A stretch of DNA of 39,851 nucleotides from Gudongella sp051744365. Its GTDB lineage: Bacteria > Bacillota > Clostridia > Tissierellales > Tissierellaceae. The stretch is taken from NCBI GenBank assembly GCA_051744365.1, contig JBNJCX010000016.1, positions 1-39,851 on the forward strand. Reading direction: 5' to 3'. Below the pieces are notes generated by a model. The model was not told the DNA's origin. It made no database searches and worked only from the letters and a program-made list of their open reading frames with translations. Shown here piece by piece: positions 1 to 7,445 of this stretch. How positions within the stretch are numbered: the first letter of the stretch is position 1; each line of letters opens with the position of its first letter. Position numbers and translations under genes: made by a program.

Positions 1-1
1 T

Positions 2-115
2 ACAAATATAGTTAGCATCATAGATAAATCCGGTGAAATTTCAGAGTGCGATTTAATGCTTAAGGATGAAGTTGCTCAGGCAATTTTAGATAAAGTGGTT
101 GAATTTTTGGTATGA
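2..115 (+). CDS. 3' end of an unidentified gene (partial)
   Basis: An open frame runs from the left edge to a TGA at 113-115 and gives about 37 residues ending in DKVVEFLV. The amphipathic helical tail (DEVAQAILDKVVEFL) looks like the end of a real protein. The start and most of the gene lie outside the window, and I do not recognise the family. The -35 element of the apparent pantothenate operon promoter lies inside its last codons. Confidence 0.5.
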   Translation, partial: TNIVSIIDKSGEISECDLMLKDEVAQAILDKVVEFLV

Positions 116-127
116 AAGATGTATAAT
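99..127 (+). promoter_or_regulatory. Predicted sigma-A promoter of the pan operon
   Basis: TTGAAT at 99-104 and TATAAT at 122-127 are separated by exactly 17 bp. Initiation near 134 would give a leader of about 200 nt before panG, much longer than a ribosome binding site needs. The -35 lies in the last codons of the upstream gene, so the pan operon can be transcribed independently of it. Confidence 0.65.
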
Positions 128-133
128 ACAACA

Positions 134-320
134 AATAAATCTTTGGAATTATAGGAAGCTGCATATTACTCAATAGCAGCATTCCTTAAAACCGTGAAAT
201 TTGTAATTGAAAATATTTGAATATCTGCTTTGATCTGGTTGCAGACAGAGACAGTAATGATTTAGTAGGGTTCTTGAGCCTTCTTGTTGTGTTGTCTGCG
301 ACAGGAAGGTTTTTTGTATT
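134..320 (+). promoter_or_regulatory. Structured leader of the pan operon, candidate terminator/antiterminator switch
   Basis: Two hairpins are visible. The first pairs 154-162 with 176-185 (GGAAGCTGC with GCAGC-A-TTCC, one bulged A). The second is a long stem pairing 238-248 with 292-302 (core GCAGACA with TGTCTGC). The 3' arm of the second stem can instead fold as TTGTC-TGC-GACAG (292-304), extended by CCTTC (279-283) with GAAGG (305-309) and followed by T6 at 310-315, an intrinsic-terminator shape. The two folds share bases and exclude each other, as in an attenuator or riboswitch. The RBS GGAGG (321-325) follows. A conserved 'pan motif' RNA with bulged A residues is known upstream of pantothenate genes in Firmicutes; I suspect this is that class but could not align it. 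Confidence 0.5.
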
Positions 321-332
321 GGAGGAAAAACG

Positions 333-1184
333 ATGAAAATTGGAATTATCGGTGCCGGTAAGGTTGGAACCGCATTAGGCCTTTATCTCAAAAGAAAGGG
401 ATACAAGATTTTAGGATATTTCAGCAGATCTCTATGCTCCTCTGAATATTCAGCAGCCCTTACAAATACTATTGTGTTTGACAACATAGAAAGCCTTGTT
501 TGTTCCTGTGATTTAATCTTTTTGACTGTGAACGATGATAGCATAAGGAAAGTAGGACTTGAAATTTCCTTTCTGCCCATAGAGTTTGAAAACAAAATAT
601 TCGTACACACCAGCGGAGCCTTCAACTGTGAAGAGTTAAAGGAGCTTTATGCCAAAGGAGCGACAATATGCTCTCTACATCCCTTGTATCCTTTTTCTGA
701 TATTGAAAAATCTTCAAGAGAAATAGAAAATATCAACTTCACTCTAGAGGGGTTAGGTCCTGATATAGGAGTCATTGAATCTATCCTTCAGGAAAACGAC
801 ATAAACTACACAATAATTAAAAACAGCGATAAAGCACTTTATCATGCTGCTGCCTGTGTTTCATCAAACTATCTTGTAACCTTGATAAGTATAGGTGTTG
901 AAATGCTTATGGAAACTGGCATGAGCCAAGAGGTGGCTCTCAATACTCTCAAAGGTTTGTCCTACCAGGCCTTGCAAAATATTTTCGATTCTAGCGCAAA
1001 AAATGCCCTTACAGGTCCTATTTCAAGATACGATGTAGGAACTGTTAAGACACATATTGCAAAAATAAAGAAATATAATAACAACTGGCTCGAAATATAT
1101 AAAACCATGGGAAGGGCAACCTATAACATTGTTAAAAAAAAGAAGGGTGAGGATTCACCTGAGCTTTACAAAATATTAAAATGA
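333..1184 (+). CDS. panG: Rossmann/DUF2520 protein, probable PanG-type ketopantoate reductase
   Basis: 283 residues. An N-terminal NAD(P)-binding fold starts with GIIGAGKVGTALG (residues 4-16), and the remainder has the helical layout of the Rossmann-like plus DUF2520 family. Members of this family in Francisella and some Firmicutes (PanG) replace PanE and reduce ketopantoate to pantoate with NADPH. Here it is the first gene of a panG-panB-panC-panD cluster that has no panE, which supports that role. The start follows TTGGAGGAAAAACG. Its TGA overlaps an upstream ATG of the next reading frame, so translation is probably coupled. The domain call is secure; the enzymatic role is inferred from family and context. 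Confidence 0.75.
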   Translation: MKIGIIGAGKVGTALGLYLKRKGYKILGYFSRSLCSSEYSAALTNTIVFDNIESLVCSCDLIFLTVNDDSIRKVGLEISFLPIEFENKIFVHTSGAFNCEELKELYAKGATICSLHPLYPFSDIEKSSREIENINFTLEGLGPDIGVIESILQENDINYTIIKNSDKALYHAAACVSSNYLVTLISIGVEMLMETGMSQEVALNTLKGLSYQALQNIFDSSAKNALTGPISRYDVGTVKTHIAKIKKYNNNWLEIYKTMGRATYNIVKKKKGEDSPELYKILK

Positions 1185-1198
1185 ACTTGGAGGGAAAA

Positions 1199-1516
1199 AT
1201 GAAAAAAATAACGACATACGACATAAGAAAGATGAAAAAAAAAGGGCAACTCATAACCATGCTGACAGCATACGATTATCCGGTCCTTGTGTTTCATGAT
1301 ATGACAGGATTCAATACAGGTCATATACCTAAATTTGTGAGAAAATACGGTGACATAGGTTTTAGAATAAACACATGTGTGACAGAATATATCAATGAAG
1401 TAAGAACGGGCAGCTTCCCTTCAGAGGATTACAGCTTCTTTTCCGAAGGACTTGCTGAAAGCCTCAAAAATATGAATCAGGATAGAGGCGGAGAGGGCAA
1501 TGAAGAAATCAAATAA
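1199..1516 (+). pseudogene. panB: panB with large internal in-frame deletion (ketopantoate hydroxymethyltransferase remnant)
   Basis: This frame encodes 105 residues where PanB normally has about 265-280. Residues 1-28 (MKKITTYDIRKM, then MLTAYDYP) match the PanB N-terminus. Residues 29 onward (VLVFHDMTGF, IPKFVRKY, then FPSEDYSF) match the PanB C-terminus, where the family has VLVIHDMLG, PKFVKRYA and FP..EHSF. About 165 residues between them are missing, including the barrel strands with the Mg-binding aspartates, substrate lysine and catalytic glutamate. The join is at about 1282/1283 and keeps the frame open. I chose ATG 1199 because TTGGAGGG precedes it; an ATG at 1181 overlaps the panG stop. 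The frame overlaps panC by 17 nt. It cannot have normal PanB activity unless the gap is an assembly error. Confidence 0.85.
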
Positions 1517-2354
1517 AATCAGTGATGTGAAAAAATTCATCAAAGATTCAAAAGGAAAGAAATTGTCTATTGGCCTTGTGCCAACCATGGGTTACCTACA
1601 CGAGGGTCATCTTTCTTTGGTGGAGGCTTCAAAAAAAGAAAATGATGTTACAGTACTCACCATATTTGTAAATCCAACCCAGTTCGCACCTAATGAGGAT
1701 TTATCAAAATATCCAAGGAATATGGAGAGAGATCTGAAGCTGTGTAGTGAGGCCGGTGTTGATTTTGTCTTTGCACCTGAAGTGTCAGAACTGTATCCAG
1801 AAAGCTTCAGTACCTATGTAAATGTCGAAGGTATAACCTCAAAGCTTTGCGGAAAAAGCCGTCCTACCCATTTTAGAGGGGTCACTACCATAATGTCCAA
1901 GCTTTTTAATATTTTAGCTCCCGACAGAGCTTATTTCGGTCAAAAGGATGCTCAACAATATTTCGTTATAGAAAGAATGACAGCGGATCTTAATATGGAT
2001 ATAAGGCTAGAAATGTGTCCGATAGTAAGGGAAGACGACGGACTGGCAATAAGCTCAAGAAATATATATCTCAGCCCGGATGAAAGAAAGCAGTCTCTTA
2101 TTCTGAGTGAAAGCCTTAAACTTGCAGAAGATCTTATACTTTCTGGACAGAGGAATGTGGATATTGTAATATCCGAAATGAGAAAAAATATAGAAAAAAT
2201 GAATTTGGCAAATATTGATTATATAGAGATTGTCCAAACTAAAACTCTTCAGCCTGCAGAGTTGATTAATGGCAGTATTTTAGTGGCCTTGGCCGTCAGA
2301 TTCGGCAATACAAGGCTTATAGACAATATTATTCTGGAGGTTAAAAATGTATAA
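1500..2354 (+). CDS. panC: Pantothenate synthetase PanC
   Basis: Full-length at 284 residues. It condenses pantoate with beta-alanine using ATP, the last step of pantothenate synthesis, in the cytoplasm. Visible hallmarks are VPTMGYLHEGHLSL with the nucleotide-binding HxGH at residues 34-37, FVNPTQFAPNEDL, YFGQKDAQQ, and the C-terminal EDDGLAISSRN segment equivalent to the KMSKS region. The ATG overlaps the shortened panB, and GGCGGAGAGGGC serves as RBS. No lesions are visible, so only the panB step of the operon looks damaged. Confidence 0.97.
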   Translation: MKKSNKISDVKKFIKDSKGKKLSIGLVPTMGYLHEGHLSLVEASKKENDVTVLTIFVNPTQFAPNEDLSKYPRNMERDLKLCSEAGVDFVFAPEVSELYPESFSTYVNVEGITSKLCGKSRPTHFRGVTTIMSKLFNILAPDRAYFGQKDAQQYFVIERMTADLNMDIRLEMCPIVREDDGLAISSRNIYLSPDERKQSLILSESLKLAEDLILSGQRNVDIVISEMRKNIEKMNLANIDYIEIVQTKTLQPAELINGSILVALAVRFGNTRLIDNIILEVKNV

Positions 2355-2694
2355 AGAAATGATGATATCAAAAATACACAGAGCTACAGTAACGGATGCA
2401 AATCTGAATTATGTGGGAAGCATAACCATAGACAAGGGTTTGCTTGAAGCTACAGGAATAGAAGCCAATCAAAAAGTTGAAATAGTTAACAACAACAACG
2501 GTGCCAGGTTTTCAACCTATGTAATAGAAGGAGAAAAAGGAAAGGGAGATGTATGCCTCAATGGAGCGGCGGCAAGACTTGTTCAAAAGGGTGATGTTGT
2601 AATAATTATAGCCTACGGTCTTCTTGGGGATGAAGAAAGAAATACCTATAAGCCAAAGGTAATATTCGTTGACGAAGCAAATCATATAATATAA
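2347..2694 (+). CDS. panD: Aspartate 1-decarboxylase precursor PanD
   Basis: 115 residues. This pyruvoyl enzyme decarboxylates aspartate to the beta-alanine used by PanC. The self-cleavage site is intact: NYVGS at residues 21-25 places the Gly24-Ser25 bond at the canonical position. IHRATVTDANLNY and the NNNNGARFSTYVI segment are typical. The ATG overlaps the end of panC by 8 nt and follows CTGGAGG, so it is the last gene of the pan operon. No convincing terminator follows it. Confidence 0.97.
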   Translation: MYKEMMISKIHRATVTDANLNYVGSITIDKGLLEATGIEANQKVEIVNNNNGARFSTYVIEGEKGKGDVCLNGAAARLVQKGDVVIIIAYGLLGDEERNTYKPKVIFVDEANHII

Positions 2695-2950
2695 ATTAAT
2701 TATTGAAAAATATTTAAGCTTAATATATGGTGTTATAATGTTAATTACGAAGTATTAACGAGTTTGGATAAATTAAGTGCACAGACTGCTTAATAATCTA
2801 AGTGATATCTTTGATGTCGTTGTGGGTCAGGTTATCTTGCTTTTTCATCTAATTGACAATCAGCGTGAACTGTCGTCATTGTTATAATACTCATAGGTGT
2901 TTTCACAGGATCTCTGGTGTCGGTTGTATGTATGATTTAACTGGGCTGTG

Positions 2951-3103
2951 AATGTCAATGAAAAAGTTGACCACCTGACATTGAATTTCTTTACCACCAT
3001 GATGGTGAATTAGTTTACCAATAACAGGGCTTTTGACATTCAATTAGTTTACCACTTGTGACACTCAAAAAGTTTACCAGCTGATACTGAATTTGTTTAC
3101 CAC
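2951..3103 (+). repeat. Imperfect tandem repeats ending in GTTTACCA, resembling insertion-sequence ends
   Basis: About six diverged copies of a 22-25 bp unit follow each other at roughly 2951, 2976, 3004, 3033, 3058 and 3082. The unit approximates TGACATTGAATTAGTTTACC plus A or AC. Most copies have TGA(C/T)A, an A/T-rich middle with GAATT or CAATT, then GTTTACCA. Multiple short related repeats at a terminus are a known feature of IS21-family elements, whose transposase binds them. No istA/istB gene is present, so this would be a solo end or remnant. The IS21 link is from memory of end sequences, not a search. Confidence 0.5.
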
Positions 3104-3274
3104 TTTGTTTCTAAGAAAGGGAATACTAAAACAACTGTTGAAAAAGTGGCAATATATGAGGATCTAGAGATAAATTTTAAAACAAATTCAAATCATATGA
3201 AAAACACCAGGGATGGTTTGGCATGCTACCTTAAAGGTTTACTATTTGGGTACGGTTGTTTTTTAAAAAAATAA
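3062..3274 (+). other. Gene-free stretch with an open, start-less coding-like fragment
   Basis: An open frame of about 70 codons without an early start runs from inside the repeat array to TAA 3272-3274. It includes the stretch TTVEKVAIYEDLEINF, which reads like protein. With no start or RBS it is most likely the residue of a gene lost with the neighbouring repeats. I do not recognise it. The stretch 2695-2950 before the repeats shows no gene, RBS or clear terminator. Confidence 0.25.
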
Positions 3275-3303
3275 AAGGTGGAGACAAATAGCTCCACCTT
3301 TTT
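3273..3303 (-). terminator. Bidirectional intrinsic terminator
   Basis: AAAAGGTGGAG (3273-3283) pairs with CTCCACCTTTT (3292-3302) around a 7-9 nt loop. T runs flank it on the plus strand, and on the minus strand the exit is ATTTTTTT. It ends transcription of the minus-strand DUF2703 gene and would stop read-through from the pan side. Confidence 0.85.
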
Positions 3304-3326
3304 CCCATGTCTTGATTATTTAATGG

Positions 3327-3719
3327 TTAGGGCCTTCTGACCTTGACGCCCAGGGCCTTTAGAATTGCATGTCTAATTGCTTTTCTTGGGATATCATCGT
3401 ACTTTTCACCTTCATAATAGACTGATCTGCAGTATGTATCGGAGCCAACCAGATCTGAACAGGACCTGCAGTAATTATCAGAGACTTTGATGGCTATAAT
3501 CTTTTCAATAGGAACGCCATTAAAAAGAATCAAGTTTGATTCCCGAACCTTGTCCTCCTTAAGCGGTGTCTCCTTAAGTAAAATCTTGTATCCGTGAGGA
3601 TTTAATTTTTTGTTTAGAAATTTTATCTCATTAATCAGGTTTTCTCCAGTTTTATTGCATCTATCACAGGTCCCTCCATCAACATCCAGATGTCTCCATT
3701 CTATAAACAGCTTTTTCAC
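3327..3719 (-). CDS. DUF2703 family cysteine-rich protein
   Basis: 130 residues. It opens with KLFIEWRHLDVDGGTCDRC, the signature of DUF2703. Cysteines are at C18-x2-C21, C84-x2-C87 and C97, so a metal- or redox-linked role is plausible, but the function is not established. The fold probably resembles small thioredoxin-like domains, which is an inference. The gene stands alone with its own promoter (3771-3799) and terminator, and it is divergent from the chromate-transporter pair. Confidence 0.8.
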   Translation of the reverse strand: MKKLFIEWRHLDVDGGTCDRCNKTGENLINEIKFLNKKLNPHGYKILLKETPLKEDKVRESNLILFNGVPIEKIIAIKVSDNYCRSCSDLVGSDTYCRSVYYEGEKYDDIPRKAIRHAILKALGVKVRRP

Positions 3720-3770
3720 TATATGGCCTCCTTGATAATAGTAATATTGTCCTCAACTTGATTTGCTTAA

Positions 3771-3799
3771 ATCATATACCTTAAAGCAGACCCATGCAA
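3771..3799 (-). promoter_or_regulatory. Predicted promoter for the DUF2703 gene
   Basis: Reading the minus strand, TTGCAT (3799-3794) and TATGAT (3776-3771) are separated by 17 bp, about 50 bp upstream of the start codon. Confidence 0.6.
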
Positions 3800-3948
3800 C
3801 ATGCTTTTTAGCATATAAACACTAAAATAATTGAACAATTCAACATATATCAGTGCAACTCCCTTGGAAATATTGTACAATAATTAGAAGAACTTAAATT
3901 ATCTAATCTAAGACTTTAGATATTGACTAACGACAAAGGATGATGACA

Positions 3949-4494
3949 ATGCGGGAATTATGGGATATATTTATATCCTTCTTCAAGATGAGTGGGGTTA
4001 CCTTTGGCGGTGGATATGCCATGCTGCCTATTCTTCAAAGGGAGATAGTTGAAAACAAGAAGTGGATGTCAGAGGAAAGAATTATCGATTACTATGCCGT
4101 CAGTCAGGGCTTGCCAGGAATAATTGCAGTTAACGTAGCTATTTTCATCGGAAAGGAAAGAAAGGGTATACCTGGTGGAATAGCCGGTGCCTTGGGAATA
4201 GTAGGTCCCTGCTTGATAATAATCACATTTATTGCTGCATTTTTAAGTAACTTTCAGGACAATCCAATAGTGAGAAATGCCTTCGGCGGTATAGCAGTGT
4301 GCGTTTCGGCACTTATCCTTAATTCAGTTATTGGACTATGGAAAAGGGGTGTAGTTGATAAGACGGGGATAGCAGTTTTTGCAATCGTATTTCTAGGAAT
4401 GATGGCAACAGGCTTATCACCAATTGTGCTTATAGTTGCTTCTGCAATTTTTGGAGTTGTTTCCAGAAAGATAGCAGGAGGTGTCCCTAAATGA
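3949..4494 (+). CDS. chrA: Chromate transporter family protein, N-type half (short CHR)
   Basis: 181 residues from ATG 3949, chosen because AAAGGA at 3935-3940 is correctly spaced from it; ATGs at 3940 and 3943 are too close. This is one CHR domain with the motifs SGVTFGGGYAMLPILQ and VSQGLPGIIAVNVA, and about five hydrophobic membrane segments. Split CHR proteins are encoded as adjacent pairs that work together. Known members export chromate, but many have unproven substrates. The stop overlaps the next start (ATGA). Confidence 0.9.
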   Translation: MRELWDIFISFFKMSGVTFGGGYAMLPILQREIVENKKWMSEERIIDYYAVSQGLPGIIAVNVAIFIGKERKGIPGGIAGALGIVGPCLIIITFIAAFLSNFQDNPIVRNAFGGIAVCVSALILNSVIGLWKRGVVDKTGIAVFAIVFLGMMATGLSPIVLIVASAIFGVVSRKIAGGVPK

Positions 4495-5060
4495 TTTTTG
4501 CGAGATTATTTTACGAGTTCCTAAAGATTGGGTTTTTCACTATCGGAGGGGGAATGGCAACAATTCCATTCCTTCAGGATTTATCTGAATCAACAGGCTG
4601 GTACTCAATAGCATTTATTGCTGATATGGTCGCAATATCGGAATCAACGCCTGGTCCAATAGGCATAAATATGGCTACCTATGTTGGATATAATGTAGCA
4701 GGCATATTAGGCGGTGTTCTGGCTACCCTTGGACTTGTTGTTCCATCCATCATCATTGTATCAATCGTATCTGGATACCTGGAAAGGTTCAGAAAAAGTA
4801 CAGTTGTGGAGAGTGTATTTTATGGACTGAGACCAGCGGTCACTGGTCTTATTGCTGCAGCCGGAGTTGAAATAGTGAGAATAGCAGTTCTTAACACTGA
4901 GCTCTATGAGGCTACCAATGTAATGAGTGATTTGTTTGACTGGAGGAAGGTGCTGTACTTTGTGATTGTTTTTTATCTTATAAGAAGATTCAAGAAACAC
5001 CCAGTAGCATACATAGCATTATCTGCACTTGTAGGTATAGTGTTTGGATTTGCAAATTAG
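4491..5060 (+). CDS. chrA: Chromate transporter family protein, C-type half (short CHR)
   Basis: 189 residues with a second CHR domain: FFTIGGGMATIPFLQDL, then ISESTPGPIGINMATYVGY, then several hydrophobic helices. It overlaps the upstream chrA half by 4 nt, so the two are translationally coupled and probably form a heterodimeric membrane transporter in antiparallel topology, as proposed for short CHR pairs. An intrinsic terminator follows at once. The family is clear; chromate as substrate is not shown. Confidence 0.9.
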   Translation: MIFARLFYEFLKIGFFTIGGGMATIPFLQDLSESTGWYSIAFIADMVAISESTPGPIGINMATYVGYNVAGILGGVLATLGLVVPSIIIVSIVSGYLERFRKSTVVESVFYGLRPAVTGLIAAAGVEIVRIAVLNTELYEATNVMSDLFDWRKVLYFVIVFYLIRRFKKHPVAYIALSALVGIVFGFAN

Positions 5061-5069
5061 AATTAAGTG

Positions 5070-5102
5070 ATGAAGCATTCCTTGTGGAGAGCTTCATTTT
5101 TT
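5070..5102 (+). terminator. Intrinsic terminator after the chrA pair
   Basis: ATGAAGC (5070-5076) pairs with GCTTCAT (5091-5097), followed by a T run through 5102. Confidence 0.85.
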
Positions 5103-5167
5103 GTATTTAAGGGTGTTTTTAACCACCCTGACGCTTATCAAGTAAATGTTCAAATTTACAGAACTAT

Positions 5168-5207
5168 AATACCCATCCGTGGTTTATAACTGTCCAAACC
5201 GGGTATT
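5168..5207 (+). other. Long inverted repeat upstream of the export operon
   Basis: AATACCC (5168-5174) pairs with GGGTATT (5201-5207), and directly inside it GGTTT (5181-5185) pairs with AAACC (5196-5200). This gives 12 bp of stem with a one-sided 6-nt bulge. No T tract follows, so it is not an ordinary terminator. It lies about 150 bp upstream of the adaptor gene and could be an operator or leader structure. The remainder of 5103-5357 shows no gene. Confidence 0.4.
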
Positions 5208-5357
5208 TATCATAATAGTATATCAAAGTGAAACTAAGTTACCTTAATTGATTAAACAGAGATACAGATCAGCAATACTAGTTTATGCATCAGGGGAGAT
5301 ATTCCACTGAAATCCTATTGAAAAAAACAGGCAGAACATCTAGAAATGGGGGTAACC

Positions 5358-6560
5358 ATGAAAAAGAAACTGGTAATAGCATTGGTTGTATTTACAGCTG
5401 TGGCAGCGGGTATATTTTATTTTTTGACAACAGGAAACATCGGAAAAAAATATAATACAGCTGAAGTTAAGAAGGGTGAAGTGGGGAGGTTTGTCCAGGA
5501 TACAGGAAGAATAAGCTCAAGAAACATAAGAAAATACTACGGGAATGGCGCGAATAAAGTGCAATCATTAAATGTCCAGCTAGGTGACCATGTAAAAAAT
5601 GGGCAGCTATTGATTGAATTTGAGCACAACCTGGATCTGGAGATTCAAAAGGTTGAAAAGCAGATCGAAGCCTTGGAGGCTACATATTCAGATGCAACAT
5701 CAGGAACTGATATTGAGAGCATAAACAGCGCTAAAATTGAAATAGCTAGAATCAATTCAAATATTGACCTGGCAAGTAAGAATAAAGATAGGATCGAGGA
5801 GCTTTACAATAACGGAGCCGTATCCCTGGTGGAGCTGGAGCAGGCCCAAAACAATCTTTCTCAGCTAAAGAGCAGTCTAGCAGTTGCACAGAACAATTAC
5901 AACCAGCTGATTAAAGGAGTTTCAGGCAGTACAAGAAAAAGGTACGAGGCAGAGATCGATGTTCTTCTACTAACCATGGAGAATCTGAAGAAAAACAAAG
6001 AAGACTCCATGATCTATTCCGACATAGAAGGAATAATAACAGAACTGAATACATTTGTTGGAGATGTTCCTTCAGCAGGATCAATGCTTCTGGAGATACA
6101 GGATCCGTCAGCCAAGGTTGTGCTGGTCCATTTTATGGTGGAGGATGCTCTGAATATCAAGCCCGATATGAAAGCGGAAATTGATGACCAGAATCTAGGA
6201 ATTACACTCAATAATCTGAAAGTCAATAGAATATATCCCAAAGCCTTTATTACAATTTCAGAGCTGGGAGTTGAAGAAAATCGCCAGACTGTTGAGATTG
6301 GTCTTCCAGAATCCAGCGAAAATCTATCCTTTGGGCTTGAAGTGGAAACAAGGGTAATAATAGAAGAGTCAAAAGGAGCTCTTTTAATTCCAGCAGATGC
6401 AGTCTATGAAAAGAATATGAAAAAATATGTAGAAGTACTTGAAGATGGAAAACCTGTTGAAAGAGAAGTTCAAACTGGAATTGAGGAAGACAATCATATT
6501 GAGGTAAAAGAGGGATTGAAGGTAGGAGAAAAGGTGCTTCTGGACTACAGGGAAGATTAA
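5358..6560 (+). CDS. HlyD/efflux-adaptor family membrane protein
   Basis: 400 residues from ATG 5358, which follows ATGGGGGT at good spacing; an in-frame ATG at 5346 overlaps that RBS. A single N-terminal membrane anchor (about residues 5-25) is followed by a lipoyl-like segment (VQLGDHVKNGQLLIEFE), a long coiled-coil hairpin (about 95-210) and C-terminal beta domains ending in VKEGLKVGEKVLLDY. Adaptors of this type couple ABC exporters to extracytoplasmic steps. It is the first gene of a five-gene operon with an ABC ATPase and two permeases. The substrate is unknown. Confidence 0.88.
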   Translation: MKKKLVIALVVFTAVAAGIFYFLTTGNIGKKYNTAEVKKGEVGRFVQDTGRISSRNIRKYYGNGANKVQSLNVQLGDHVKNGQLLIEFEHNLDLEIQKVEKQIEALEATYSDATSGTDIESINSAKIEIARINSNIDLASKNKDRIEELYNNGAVSLVELEQAQNNLSQLKSSLAVAQNNYNQLIKGVSGSTRKRYEAEIDVLLLTMENLKKNKEDSMIYSDIEGIITELNTFVGDVPSAGSMLLEIQDPSAKVVLVHFMVEDALNIKPDMKAEIDDQNLGITLNNLKVNRIYPKAFITISELGVEENRQTVEIGLPESSENLSFGLEVETRVIIEESKGALLIPADAVYEKNMKKYVEVLEDGKPVEREVQTGIEEDNHIEVKEGLKVGEKVLLDYRED

Positions 6561-6590
6561 TGATTCATTACTGATGAAAGAAGGGATAGG

Positions 6591-7445
6591 ATGATTAAGG
6601 TCAAAAACCTTTACCACTCATATAGCAATGATGACAATTATGCAGTAAATGATATAAGTTTTGAAGTTGGCAAGGGTGAAATATTTGGGTTTTTAGGTCC
6701 CTCTGGTGCCGGTAAATCCACTACCCAGAACATACTAGTGGGTCTGCTTCAGCTTCAAAAAGGAGAGGTTGAGGTTGCTGGATATAATGTAATGAATATT
6801 AAGAACAAGATGTTCAATAAAATTGGGATGTCTTTTGAACAATCAAATGTTTACAGCAAAATGTCCGGATTGGAGAATCTGGAATTCTATGGAAAACTCT
6901 TCGATGTGGAGACCAGAAATCCAATGGATCTGATCAAGATGGTGGGGCTGGATGGCAAAGAAAACATTAAGGCAGGGGAGTATTCAAAAGGTATGAAGCA
7001 CAGGCTTACCTTTGCCAGATCCATGATAAACAATCCGGAGATATGGTTTCTGGATGAACCCACTACAGGTCTGGATCCTGCCATAGCAGCCAATATAAAG
7101 GATATTATCAAGGAGGAGAATGAGAAGGGAGTAACAGTATTTTTAACAACCCACAATATGTATATTGCAGATGAATTATGCAATAGGGTTGCATTTATCG
7201 TAGATGGAAAAATAAGACTTATAGATTCACCAAGACAATTAAAGCTTAAGTACGGTGAAAAGCTGGTGGAAGTAGAATACTTCAGTAATGGTGAGTTGAT
7301 TAAGGAGAGCTTTTCGACAGTGGTTGAAGAGGAAAAGAATAAATTGATCCAGGTAATCAAAGAAAATGATATTCAGACAATGCACACAAAGGAAGCCACC
7401 CTTGAAGAAATATTCATTAAGGTAACTGGAAGGGGACTGGTGTAG
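6591..7445 (+). CDS. ABC transporter ATP-binding protein (exporter type)
   Basis: 284 residues with a complete ATPase set: Walker A GPSGAGKST (36-44), Q-loop Gln84, signature variant YSKGMKHRL (131-139), Walker B IWFLDEPTTGLDP (from 151), and H-loop His188. The long C-terminal extension resembles drug and antibiotic ABC-2 exporters. It sits 30 nt after the adaptor and its TAG abuts the next ATG, so it powers the two downstream permeases. Confidence 0.95.
   Translation: MIKVKNLYHSYSNDDNYAVNDISFEVGKGEIFGFLGPSGAGKSTTQNILVGLLQLQKGEVEVAGYNVMNIKNKMFNKIGMSFEQSNVYSKMSGLENLEFYGKLFDVETRNPMDLIKMVGLDGKENIKAGEYSKGMKHRLTFARSMINNPEIWFLDEPTTGLDPAIAANIKDIIKEENEKGVTVFLTTHNMYIADELCNRVAFIVDGKIRLIDSPRQLKLKYGEKLVEVEYFSNGELIKESFSTVVEEEKNKLIQVIKENDIQTMHTKEATLEEIFIKVTGRGLV

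Noticed and set aside
238..302. tRNA or T-box element in the pan leader
   Set aside because: No cloverleaf, CCA or T-box core sequence; an attenuator hairpin explains it better.
2851..2887. Promoter formed by TTGACA (near 2853) and TATAAT (near 2883)
   Set aside because: The spacer is about 24 bp, too long for a functional sigma-A promoter, and no gene follows.
2951..3103. CRISPR array
   Set aside because: The repeats are diverged, have little or no spacer between them, and no cas genes are present.
6887..7360. 157-codon open frame on the minus strand inside the ABC ATPase gene
   Set aside because: Antisense to a gene with all ATPase motifs; no RBS and no recognisable product.
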